Assembly (NCBI RefSeq): GCF_029382225.1
Contig: NZ_JARLTC010000005.1
Coordinates: forward strand, 62,001-126,000
DNA from: Spongiactinospora sp. TRM90649
Lineage (GTDB): Bacteria > Actinomycetota > Actinomycetes > Streptosporangiales > Streptosporangiaceae
DNA: 64,000 bases
Direction: 5' to 3'
Positions within the stretch are counted from its first letter, which is position 1. Every line of letters begins with the position of its first letter. The translations under genes and the position numbers were made by a program. Below are positions 52,514-60,698 of the stretch, piece after piece. The notes below the pieces were generated by a model that saw nothing but the letters and a program-made list of their open reading frames with translations, did no database searches and was not told the DNA's origin.

Positions 52514-53353
52514 TCAGAGGGCCAGGCCACCACCGCACGAGAGCACCTCGCCGGTGACGTAGTCGGCGTCGGGAGTGCACAGGAGGTACACGGCTCCCGC
52601 CGCCTCGGCCGGTGTGCCGGCCCGGCCGAGCGGGATCAGGCCGGCCGCCCCGGCGATGACGTCCGCCGGAATGCCCACCCGGACCCGCCTGCCCTCGGCC
52701 TCGATCCACGCGCCGGGCCGGTCGTGGTCGTCGGTGAGCCGGGTGGAGATCATGCCGAACGCGACCGCGTTGACGTTGACGCGGTACCGTCCCCACTCCT
52801 TGGCCAGGGTCTTGGTCAGGCCGACGACGCCCGCCTTCGCCGCCGCGTAGTTGCTCTGACCGGCGTTGCCGCCGAGCCCGGCGAGCGAGGAGATGTTGAC
52901 GACCTTGCGATGCGGCGGTCGTTCCGCGGCCTCGCCCTCCGCCTTCGCCGCCGCCTTGATGAACGGCAGGGCGGCCCGCAGGATCCGGAACGGCGCACCG
53001 AGGTGCACGTCGATGACCGCGTTCCACTGCTCGTCGGTCATCTTCTGGATCACTGAGTCCCAGGTGTAGCCGGCGTTGTTGACCACGATGTCCAGGCCCC
53101 CGAAGCCGTCCACCGCGGTCGCCACGAACCGTTCGGCGAAGTCGGTCTCGGTGACGCTGCCGACGCACGTGAGCGCTTCAGAACCGGCCTCGCGTACGGC
53201 CTGCGCCGCCTGCTCCGCCGGTTCCTCGTCCATATCGTTGATCACGATCCGCGCGCCGGCGAGGGCGAGCCGTTCGGCCACCGCACGCCCGATGCCCCGC
53301 CCCGCGCCGGACACCAGCGCGACCTTCCCGGTGAGAGTCCCTGATGAGGTCAT
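52514..53353 (-). CDS. SDR (FabG/3-hydroxyacyl-CoA dehydrogenase-like)
   Basis: A 279-aa classical SDR: SGAGRGIGRAVAERLALAGA, NDMDEEPAEQ, VVNNAGYTWD, NISSLAGLGGNAGQSNYAAAK with complete Ser-Tyr-Lys, VNVNAVAFGMISTRL and the C-terminal YVTGEVLSCGGGLAL. Start ATG 53351-53353 overlaps the MaoC stop. The operon context suggests the 3-hydroxyacyl-CoA oxidation step. Confidence 0.92.
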   Translation of the reverse strand: MTSSGTLTGKVALVSGAGRGIGRAVAERLALAGARIVINDMDEEPAEQAAQAVREAGSEALTCVGSVTETDFAERFVATAVDGFGGLDIVVNNAGYTWDSVIQKMTDEQWNAVIDVHLGAPFRILRAALPFIKAAAKAEGEAAERPPHRKVVNISSLAGLGGNAGQSNYAAAKAGVVGLTKTLAKEWGRYRVNVNAVAFGMISTRLTDDHDRPGAWIEAEGRRVRVGIPADVIAGAAGLIPLGRAGTPAEAAGAVYLLCTPDADYVTGEVLSCGGGLAL

Positions 53354-53790
53354 CGGACCACCGCCCTTTCCCCGGCGGGGACGGCGACGAGCGCCTCCCC
53401 GGCGACCGTGACCGTGCCGTCCTGGACGGCGACGGAGAGTTCGACGCGAGCGAGCCGCTCCGGGCCGTCCTCGATGGCGGCCACCCGGCCGGAGCAGACG
53501 GGCCGCGCGTGGACCGGCGTGATCGCCCGGAACCGCACCCGCAGGGACCGGAGGTCGCGTTGCGGGAACCACCGGGTGAGCAGGCGGCCCAGGTAGGCCA
53601 TGGACAACATGCCGTGGGCGAACACGTCGGCCGCGCCCGCCGCCCGTGCCGCGTCGATGTCCACGTGCATCGGGTTGTAGTCGCCCGAAGCGCCCGCGTA
53701 CTTGGCCAGCGTGGTGCGGCTCACCGGCGCGACGGCCAGGTCGGGCAGCGCGACTCCGGCGACCCACTCGATCCCCGTCGCGGCCCTCAT
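53350..53790 (-). CDS. MaoC-like enoyl-CoA hydratase, second-half subunit
   Basis: A 146-aa hot-dog-fold protein with the hydratase-2 motif YAGASGDYNPMHVDIDAARA (catalytic Asp and His) and FAHGMLSMAYLGRLL. It overlaps both neighbours by 4 nt. Together with the next gene it would form a heteromeric (R)-specific enoyl-CoA hydratase as in steroid side-chain MaoC pairs. Confidence 0.9.
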   Translation of the reverse strand: MRAATGIEWVAGVALPDLAVAPVSRTTLAKYAGASGDYNPMHVDIDAARAAGAADVFAHGMLSMAYLGRLLTRWFPQRDLRSLRVRFRAITPVHARPVCSGRVAAIEDGPERLARVELSVAVQDGTVTVAGEALVAVPAGERAVVR

Positions 53791-54233
53791 CGGTCCTCGC
53801 CCAGGATGACGATGACGTTGCGCATGGTCGCGATCGGCTCTCCGGCGCGGGTGATCCGGGTGGACTTCACGATGAAGTCGAGCCGCCGCTCCTCCCGCGA
53901 GTACACGTCGCTGATCACCGACGCGATGTGCAATCGGTCGCCGGCATGGGCCATCGCGTGGTACTCGAAGGTCTGCTCCCCGTGCCGCACCCGGCCGGTG
54001 TCGATCCCCAGTTCCGCCTGGAAGGCGAAGGCCCCCGGGTCGTCCATCTCCAGGCAGAACAGGAAGGTCGGCGGGACGGGCAGGTCGGGGTGGCCGGCGG
54101 CGCGGGCGGCGGTCAGGTCCACGTAGACCGGGTCCGTCTCGCCGATCGCGTCGGCGAACCGCAGCAGGCGTGCGCGGTCCACGACCTCGTCGTGCTCGGG
54201 AAGCGCCGCCCCGATCAATGCCGGGTCGATCAC
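53787..54233 (-). CDS. MaoC-like dehydratase, N-terminal-type subunit (FAS1-like)
   Basis: A 148-aa hot-dog-fold protein: RARLLRFADAIGETDPVYVD, PVPPTFLFCLEMDDPGAFAF and HGEQTFEYHAMAHAGDRLHI. The catalytic Asp/His motif of active MaoC domains is not kept, as in the non-catalytic half of such pairs. GTG 54231-54233 overlaps the thiolase stop as GTGA. Further upstream in-frame sequence belongs to the thiolase gene. Confidence 0.87.
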   Translation of the reverse strand: MIDPALIGAALPEHDEVVDRARLLRFADAIGETDPVYVDLTAARAAGHPDLPVPPTFLFCLEMDDPGAFAFQAELGIDTGRVRHGEQTFEYHAMAHAGDRLHIASVISDVYSREERRLDFIVKSTRITRAGEPIATMRNVIVILGEDR

Positions 54234-55417
54234 CTGCCCGTCCTCTCGTACATCGTGACGACGCAGGCGCCACCGAGTCCCAGGTTGTGTTGCAGCGCCA
54301 CCGCCGCGCCCTCGACCTGGCGCGGGCCGGCCTCGCCGCGCAACTGCCAGGTGAGCTCGGCGCACTGCGCGAGGCCCGTCGCGCCCAGCGGGTGTCCCTT
54401 CGCCAGCAGGCCGCCCGACGGGTTCGTGACGATACGTCCGCCGTAGGTGTTCTGCCGGTCGGCGATGAACTTGTCCGCCTCCCCTTCGGGGACCAGCCGC
54501 AGGGCCTCGTAGGAGATGACCTCGTTGGTGGCGAAGCAGTCATGCAGTTCGGCGACCTGGACGTCCCCCGGTCCGAGGCCCGCCTGCCGGTAGACCTGAT
54601 CGGCGGCGGCGCGGGCCATTCCGGCTCCGGCCAGTGTCATCATGCCGCCTTCGGTGAACGTGCCCGGCCCGTCGGTCACCATGGCCTGGGCGCGGATCCG
54701 CACGTCGCGCCGCAGGCCCCTGCGGCGGGCGTACTCCTCACCGCAGAGCACGGCGGCGGCGGCCCCGCAGGTGGGAGGGCAGCACAGGAGGCGGGTCAGC
54801 GGCCCGTACACCCGCGGCGACGCCAGCACCTCCTCCTCCGTCAGCGGCTCCCTGAACACCGCGTAGGGATTGGCGGCCGCATGCGCCCGCGCCTTGACCG
54901 AGACTCTGGCGAACAGCTCAGGTCCCACGTCGTAGGTGCGCATGTACTCGCGGGCCGCGCCGCCGAAGAACCGGGCCGCCAGCGGCACGTCCGGCTCGTC
55001 GCCCTGCAGGTCGGTCATCGTCCGCAGGCTGCGCGCCATCGCGGAGGGGCGGTCGGTCCAGTGCTCGACCAGCGCGCCACGGCGCATCTGCTCGAAGCCG
55101 AGCACCAGCACGCAGTCCGCGGCCCCGGCGGCGATGGCCTGCCGCGCCTGCCAGAGCGCGGTGGAGCCGGTCGCGCAGTTGTTGTTGACGTTCACGATCG
55201 GTATGCCGCTCTGGCCCAGCCCGTACAGCGCCGCCTGGCCGGATGTGGAATCCCCGTACACGTAGCCGGCGTACGCCTGATCGACGTCGCTGTACTCGAT
55301 GCCCGCGTCCTCCAGCGCGGCCCTGGCGGCCCGCTCGCCCATCACGGCGTAGGGCTCCTCGCGGCCGGGTTTGGTGAACGGGATCATCCCGACGCCCACC
55401 ACGTGGACATTGCTCAC
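54230..55417 (-). CDS. SCP-x-type thiolase (lipid-transfer-protein thiolase)
   Basis: A 395-aa thiolase-fold enzyme of the Ltp/SCP-x class acting on branched or steroid acyl-CoAs; no SCP2 domain is attached. VNVNNNCATGSTALWQARQA holds the nucleophile Cys, EALHDCFATNEVISYEA equivalents (VAELHDCFATNEVI) and LAKGHPLGATGLAQC the other active-site residues, with C-terminal LGLGGACVVTMYER. GTG 55415-55417 with GGAGGAT. First gene of the minus-strand operon extending through MaoC pair and SDR. Confidence 0.92.
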   Translation of the reverse strand: MSNVHVVGVGMIPFTKPGREEPYAVMGERAARAALEDAGIEYSDVDQAYAGYVYGDSTSGQAALYGLGQSGIPIVNVNNNCATGSTALWQARQAIAAGAADCVLVLGFEQMRRGALVEHWTDRPSAMARSLRTMTDLQGDEPDVPLAARFFGGAAREYMRTYDVGPELFARVSVKARAHAAANPYAVFREPLTEEEVLASPRVYGPLTRLLCCPPTCGAAAAVLCGEEYARRRGLRRDVRIRAQAMVTDGPGTFTEGGMMTLAGAGMARAAADQVYRQAGLGPGDVQVAELHDCFATNEVISYEALRLVPEGEADKFIADRQNTYGGRIVTNPSGGLLAKGHPLGATGLAQCAELTWQLRGEAGPRQVEGAAVALQHNLGLGGACVVTMYERTGR

Positions 55418-55452
55418 GTCGGATCCTCCAGCGCTCGATCGAACTTCACTTA

Positions 55453-55572
55453 ACTGAGCGGTCGATAAACAGAGACTCTAAGAAGTCGCTCGATCCGGCG
55501 TCAACCCCAAGAAGACCGACTGGACAGCGCGAATTCGTAACTCCTATGGTCGATATAGATCGACCGATCAGT
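55453..55572. promoter_or_regulatory. Divergent promoter with two TetR-operator-like sites
   Basis: ACTGAGCGGTCGATA (55453-55467) is the exact reverse complement of the TATCGACCGCTCAGT at 62350-62364. GATCGACCGATCAGT (55558-55572) matches that 15-mer at 13 positions. They lie near the starts of the divergent thiolase genes (55417 and 55599). Likely bound by one of the two TetR proteins of the island. Confidence 0.6.
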
Positions 55573-55598
55573 CTGTGATCTTGAACTGAGGAGAGACC

Positions 55599-56792
55599 AT
55601 GGTGACCAATGCAGTCATCGTTGACGTGGTACGCACGGCGTCCGGTCGCGGCAAGCCGGGCGGGGCCCTGTCCGGTATCCACCCCGCCGACCTGCTCGGA
55701 CGGGTCCTACGCGCGCTCGTGGACCGGCACGCGGTCGATCCGGAGCTGGTGGACGACGTCATCGTGGGCTGCGTTTCCCAGGTCGGCGACCAGTCGGCCA
55801 ACGTGGCGCGCAGCGCCGTGCTGGCCGCGGGGTTCCCCGAAACGGTCCCCGCCACCACGATCGACCGGCAGTGCGGCTCCAGCCAGCAGGCGCTGCACTT
55901 CGCCGCCCAGGGCATCATGGCCGGGGCCTATGACGTGGTGATCGCGGGCGGGGTCGAGTCGATGAGCCGCGTCCCCATGGGCGCGAGCACACAGGGCGGA
56001 GCCCCCTTCGCCCCGGTGTCCGCGCGCTATGACGGCCGCCTCGTGCCGCAGGGCATCGCCGCCGAACTGCTCGCCGCGCGGTGGCGGCTCGACCGGCAGG
56101 CGCTGGACGAGTACTCCGCGGAGTCACACCGCAGGGCCGCCGCGTGCGCGGCCGGCGGCGCGTACGACGACGAGATCGTACCGATCGAGGTGACCACGGC
56201 CTCGGGCGAGCGGACCACGCACACGCGGGACGAGACGATCCGGCCGGACACCACCCCCGAGACCCTTGGCGGGCTGCGCGCCTCCTTCGTGGACCCGGAC
56301 GCGAAGCGCCGCTTCCCGGAGATCGACTGGCGGATCACGCCGGGCAACTCCTCCCCGCTCACCGACGGCGCGTCGGCGGCGCTGCTGATGTCGGAGGAGC
56401 GGGCCCGGCGGCTCGGCCTCACGCCGCGCGCCAGGTTGCACGCCTTCGCCGTGGCCGGGAGCGATCCGGTGCTCATGCTCACCGGGATCATCCCGGCCAC
56501 CCGCAAGATCCTGGACCGCGCCCGGCTCAGGATCGCGGACATCGACGCCTACGAGGTGAACGAGGCGTTCGCCCCGGTACCGCTGCTCTGGCAGGCCGAG
56601 TTCGACGCCGATCCGGCCCGGCTGAACCCGCACGGCGGGGCCATCGCGCTCGGCCATCCGCTCGGCGCCAGCGGCACCCGGCTGCTGGCCACGCTGGTGA
56701 ACCGGCTGGACGGCACGCGCGGCCGATACGGGCTCCAGGTGATGTGCGAAGGCGGCGGGATGGCCAACGCGACCATCATCGAGCGGTTGTGA
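55599..56792 (+). CDS. Acetyl-CoA acetyltransferase (3-ketoacyl-CoA thiolase)
   Basis: A 397-aa type II thiolase: TIDRQCGSSQQALHFAAQGI with nucleophile Cys, NPHGGAIALGHPLGASGTRL with His, and QVMCEGGGMANATI with the second Cys. ATG 55599 with GAGGAGAG. It faces the SCP-x thiolase across an operator region and overlaps the convergent tetR gene's 3' end by 17 bp. Presumably cleaves 3-ketoacyl-CoA in the same pathway. Confidence 0.95.
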   Translation: MVTNAVIVDVVRTASGRGKPGGALSGIHPADLLGRVLRALVDRHAVDPELVDDVIVGCVSQVGDQSANVARSAVLAAGFPETVPATTIDRQCGSSQQALHFAAQGIMAGAYDVVIAGGVESMSRVPMGASTQGGAPFAPVSARYDGRLVPQGIAAELLAARWRLDRQALDEYSAESHRRAAACAAGGAYDDEIVPIEVTTASGERTTHTRDETIRPDTTPETLGGLRASFVDPDAKRRFPEIDWRITPGNSSPLTDGASAALLMSEERARRLGLTPRARLHAFAVAGSDPVLMLTGIIPATRKILDRARLRIADIDAYEVNEAFAPVPLLWQAEFDADPARLNPHGGAIALGHPLGASGTRLLATLVNRLDGTRGRYGLQVMCEGGGMANATIIERL

Positions 56793-57399
56793 CCCCGGCG
56801 CGGGCGAGGTTCATCGCATACCGGGCGTAGTGGCCGCTCACCTCGGCCGGCGACAGCGCGCCCCCCGGGTGGTACCAGGTGGCGATCGCCTGGCACATGC
56901 CCAGGATCGCCCGGGCCACCTCCGTGACCTCATCGACCTCGAACACGCCCGCTTCCGCGCCGGAGCGCAGAACCCCGACCAACTCGTCCTCGACCCGCCG
57001 GCGGTGCCGCCGGTATCCGGCCAGTGCCTCCGGGTCGAGGTAGCGCAGCTCGGCGTCGAGGAAGGCCAGCCGGTGCCGCTGGGTCATCTGCAACGCGATG
57101 GCCTCGACGAGGACGGCCAGCCTGGACGCGGGGTCGTCCGGGGTGCTCCGCAGCGCCCGGGTCACGAAGTCCGCGAAGTCCCGCGCGGCCAGCTCGACCA
57201 GCGCGACCATGATCGCCTGCTTGCTCGCGTAGTGGTAGTAGAGCGCCGGAACCGTCACTCCGACGCGGGAGGCGATGTCGCGCACCGACGCGCCGTGGTA
57301 ACCCTTCTCGTAAAAGGATTCGAGGGCGCCGGCCAGCAGCGGAGGCAACTCCAGCGGCTCGCGCCGTCGCCAGTCGGAAGCAGTCTCGTCGCCCTGCAT
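56776..57399 (-). CDS. TetR-family regulator
   Basis: A 207-aa regulator with an N-terminal HTH (GALESFYEKGYHGASVRDIA, SRVGVTVPALYYHYASKQA) and a helical ligand domain resembling fatty-acid/acyl-CoA-responsive TetRs (FLDAELRYLDPEALAGYRRH, MCQAIATWYHPGG). ATG 57397-57399. Candidate binder of the CGACCG-type sites in this island; acyl-CoA or the free acid is the likely effector. Confidence 0.92.
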   Translation of the reverse strand: MQGDETASDWRRREPLELPPLLAGALESFYEKGYHGASVRDIASRVGVTVPALYYHYASKQAIMVALVELAARDFADFVTRALRSTPDDPASRLAVLVEAIALQMTQRHRLAFLDAELRYLDPEALAGYRRHRRRVEDELVGVLRSGAEAGVFEVDEVTEVARAILGMCQAIATWYHPGGALSPAEVSGHYARYAMNLARAGVTTAR

Positions 57400-57457
57400 G
57401 ACCCGCCTTCCCCAGGATCCGCGAGTCTACCAATCTTCCAGGCCGCCCTGCCGCCTC

Positions 57458-60400
57458 TCACCAGGCGTCGAGCGGCCTGCGGCGGCGGTCGGCCGCGCGC
57501 GTCGCCGAGCGCCACGCGGCGGTGACCCGGTACCGCGTGTCGGCCGGATCGATGACGTCGTCCACCTCGAACACCGCCGCGACCGACAGGGCCTTGCCGT
57601 CCTCGTAGAGCCGGGCGACCAGTTCCTCCTCGCGGCGTCGCCGTGCCGCGGGGTCGGCGATCGCCTCCAGTTCGGCCCGGTGACCGAGCCGTACCGCGCC
57701 TTCCAGCCCCATCCCGCCGAACTCACCGGTCGGCCACGCCATGCTGCACACCGGCACGCGTGTGCCGCCGCCCGCCATCGCCATCGCGCCCAGCCCGTAC
57801 GCCTTGCGCAGCACGACGAACGCGACCGGCACCTCAAGGTGCGAGGCTGCGATGAACATTCTGCTGAAATGCCGCACGGTCGCGGTGCGCTCCGCCGCCG
57901 GACCGACCATGAATCCCGGGGTGTCGCACAGCGACAGCACCGGAAGGCCGTGCGCGTTGCACAGTTGGAGGAAACGAGCGGCCTTGTCGGCCGCGTCCGC
58001 GTCGATCGCCCCGCCAAGATGCGCCGGGTTGTTGGCCATGATTCCCGCGGCCATGCCGTCGATCCTGGCGAGCGCGGTCACGACGCCGAGGCCGAAGGAC
58101 CGCCGCAGCTCCATGACCGTACCGGTGTCCGCGAGCGCCTCCACCACCGCGCGCACGTCATACGGCCGGAGCCGGTCACCCGGTACCAGATGGCGCAGCA
58201 GCCGCTGGTCGCCGCAGCCCGCGGCGGGCTCGCCCCCGCCGGTCAGCGCCAGGTAGCGGCGCGCGGCGGCCACCGCCGCGGGCTCGTCGGGGACCAGGAC
58301 GTCGATCACCCCGTTGGCCGCCTGGACCGACGGCGGACCGACGTCCTCGGGGGCCACCGCGCCGAGTCCGGCCGCCTCGATCATGGCGGGACCGCCCATG
58401 CCGATGCTGGAGTCCTCCGTGGCGATCACCACGTCACAGCAGCCGAGGATCGCGGCGTGCCCGGCGAAGCAGTAGCCGGACGCGATGCCGACCAGCGGTA
58501 CCACGCCGGAGAGCCGCGCCAGCAGCGCGAAGGCGGGCTCGTCCAGACCGGCGACGGCCCCGTGGTCGGTGTCCCCCGACCGGCCGCCGCCGCCCTCCGC
58601 GATCACCACGACGGGCAGCGACTCGCGCAGCGCGAGCCCCAGCATGCGGTCGGTCTTGCGGTGGTTGCGCACGCCCTGGGTGCCGGCCAGCACCGTGTAG
58701 TCGTACGACATCACCACGCACCGCCGCCCGCCGACCAGCCCGATCCCGGCGACCAGGCCGTCGGCGGGGGTCCGCTCGACCAGTTCGGCCACGGAACGGC
58801 GCTGCCGTTGCGCGGCGACGACCAGCGCGCCGTACTCGACGAACGTTCCCGGGTCGCACAGCTCGCCGATGTTCTCCCTGGCGGTGCGGCGGCCCACCGC
58901 CCGCCGGGCGGCCACGGCCCCGGGCCGCGCCTCGTCGCGTACCCCCCGGTGCCGGTCGAGCACTTCGGCCAGCTCCGGCCGCACCAGGTCGAGGTCCGGC
59001 TCTTCGACGACCTCCTGCCGGTCGTCCTCGCCGGTCGCGGCCAGCACCGCCACCACGTCGCCCGCGCGGATCGAAGCGCCGACGGCGACGCGGACCTCCA
59101 GTACGGTCCCCGGACGGCCGGCCGCGACGACGTGGTGCATCTTCATCGCCTCCAGCACGACCAGCGACGACGTGGTGCTCACCGGGTCGCCGGGCCGGCT
59201 CTCCACCGCCACCACGGTGGCGTCCACCGGCGCGGTGATCACCAGTGGCCCCGGTTCGCCGGTGCCTGGGTCTGGGGGCGGCTCGTGGCCGACCAGATCG
59301 GCGAGCCGCCGGTCCACGAAGTCCGTGGTGAGCAGGCCCGACCGCAGCTCCGGCCGGCGCAGGATGGCGTCGAGCAGGCCGATGTTGGTGCCCGGCCCCG
59401 CCACGTCGAACTCCCGCAGCGCGCGGCGTGCCCTGGCCAGTACCGTGGCGAGGTCGTCACCGGTGACGATCACCTTGGCGAGCAGCGAGTCGTACCGGCT
59501 CCCCGTGCGATAGCCGGGATAACCGTGAGTGTCCACGCGCACCCCCTTCCCCACGGGCGGCGCGAACCGTTCCAGCGGCCCTGCCTGCGGGCGGACCTGC
59601 CCGTCCGCCGACACCGTCTCGGCGTTTACCCGGACCTGCACCGCGACGCCCGCCGGCGCGGGCGGCTCTGTCATCCCCAGCGCGGCGAGCGTGGCCCCAC
59701 CGGCGATCCGGAGCTGTGCCTCCACCAGGTCGACGCCGGTCAGCTCCTCGGTCACCGTGTGCTCGACCTGGAGGCGGGGGTTGAACTCCAGAAAGACCCA
59801 CTCGTCCCCGGCGAGCAGGAACTCGACGGTGCCCACCCCCCGATAGCGCACCGATTCGCCGATCGCGGTCGCGGCCCGCAGCATGCCGTCCCGCACCCTG
59901 TCGGGCAGGGCCACGGCAGGGGCCATCTCCACCAGCTTCTGGCGGCGTCGCTGCACGCTGCAATCGCGTTCCCACAGGTGGGTCACCGCGCCGGTGCCGT
60001 CGCCGATGATCTGGACCTCGATGTGGCGGGCGCCGGTCAGCAGCCGCTCCACGTACAGCGCGCCGTCGCCGAACGCGTCGGCCGCTTCGGCGGCGCACCG
60101 GGCGAAGACGTCATCGAGCAGGCCGGGATCGCGTACCGGCCGCATGCCCCGGCCGCCACCGCCGGCGAGCGCCTTGACCATGACCGCTCCGCCGTCGCCG
60201 AGTTCGGTGAGGAAGAGACGCGCCTGTTCCACGGACACCGGTCCGGGCGTCGCCGCCAGTACCGGGATGTCCAGCGCCTGCGCGTGGCGGCGGGCGCGTG
60301 CCTTGTCCCCGAGCAGCGAGAGCTGGTCCGGGGTCGGGCCGACGAAGGTGAGCCCGGCGCTCTCGCAGGACTGGGCGAAGGCGGCGTTCTCGGCGAGGAA

Positions 60401-60694
60401 GCCGTACCCGGGGTGCACCTGGTCGCAACCGCCGTCCAGCGCCGCCTTGATCAGGGCCTCGGCGTCCAGGTATGCCGCCGGCCCCGTGCCCGCCAGCGGA
60501 CGGGCCACGTCCGCCCTGCGGACGTGGGCGCTGTCGGCGTCGTCCTCCGCGTAGACGGCGACCGTGCGGACGCCCAGGTCGGCAGCGGCGGCGAGCACCC
60601 GGACGGCGATCTCGCCACGGTTGGCCACGAGCAGCCCGCCCGCCGGGTCGCGGTCCCGCTCGGGGGCCGGCTCGGTCGCCTGGTTCACCTGCAT
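57458..60694 (-). CDS. Single-chain acyl-CoA carboxylase (BC-BCCP-CT fusion)
   Basis: A 1078-aa biotin enzyme. Residues ~18-460 are biotin carboxylase (LLVANRGEIAVRV, ATP-grasp AGGGGRGMRPV, VFLEFNPRLQVEHTVTE). Around 490-560 is the biotin carrier domain with the biotin Lys in VLEAMKMHH. From ~590 to the end is carboxyltransferase (RTARENIGELCDPGTFVEYG, CDTPGFMVGPAAERTATVRH). Most actinobacterial ACC/PCC enzymes are split AccA/AccD; fused forms are known as homo-oligomeric long-chain acyl-CoA carboxylases. It probably carboxylates a branched or long acyl-CoA intermediate. ATG 60692-60694, 4 nt from the synthetase stop. Confidence 0.92.
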   Translation of the reverse strand: MQVNQATEPAPERDRDPAGGLLVANRGEIAVRVLAAAADLGVRTVAVYAEDDADSAHVRRADVARPLAGTGPAAYLDAEALIKAALDGGCDQVHPGYGFLAENAAFAQSCESAGLTFVGPTPDQLSLLGDKARARRHAQALDIPVLAATPGPVSVEQARLFLTELGDGGAVMVKALAGGGGRGMRPVRDPGLLDDVFARCAAEAADAFGDGALYVERLLTGARHIEVQIIGDGTGAVTHLWERDCSVQRRRQKLVEMAPAVALPDRVRDGMLRAATAIGESVRYRGVGTVEFLLAGDEWVFLEFNPRLQVEHTVTEELTGVDLVEAQLRIAGGATLAALGMTEPPAPAGVAVQVRVNAETVSADGQVRPQAGPLERFAPPVGKGVRVDTHGYPGYRTGSRYDSLLAKVIVTGDDLATVLARARRALREFDVAGPGTNIGLLDAILRRPELRSGLLTTDFVDRRLADLVGHEPPPDPGTGEPGPLVITAPVDATVVAVESRPGDPVSTTSSLVVLEAMKMHHVVAAGRPGTVLEVRVAVGASIRAGDVVAVLAATGEDDRQEVVEEPDLDLVRPELAEVLDRHRGVRDEARPGAVAARRAVGRRTARENIGELCDPGTFVEYGALVVAAQRQRRSVAELVERTPADGLVAGIGLVGGRRCVVMSYDYTVLAGTQGVRNHRKTDRMLGLALRESLPVVVIAEGGGGRSGDTDHGAVAGLDEPAFALLARLSGVVPLVGIASGYCFAGHAAILGCCDVVIATEDSSIGMGGPAMIEAAGLGAVAPEDVGPPSVQAANGVIDVLVPDEPAAVAAARRYLALTGGGEPAAGCGDQRLLRHLVPGDRLRPYDVRAVVEALADTGTVMELRRSFGLGVVTALARIDGMAAGIMANNPAHLGGAIDADAADKAARFLQLCNAHGLPVLSLCDTPGFMVGPAAERTATVRHFSRMFIAASHLEVPVAFVVLRKAYGLGAMAMAGGGTRVPVCSMAWPTGEFGGMGLEGAVRLGHRAELEAIADPAARRRREEELVARLYEDGKALSVAAVFEVDDVIDPADTRYRVTAAWRSATRAADRRRRPLDAW

Positions 60695-60698
60695 CCGC

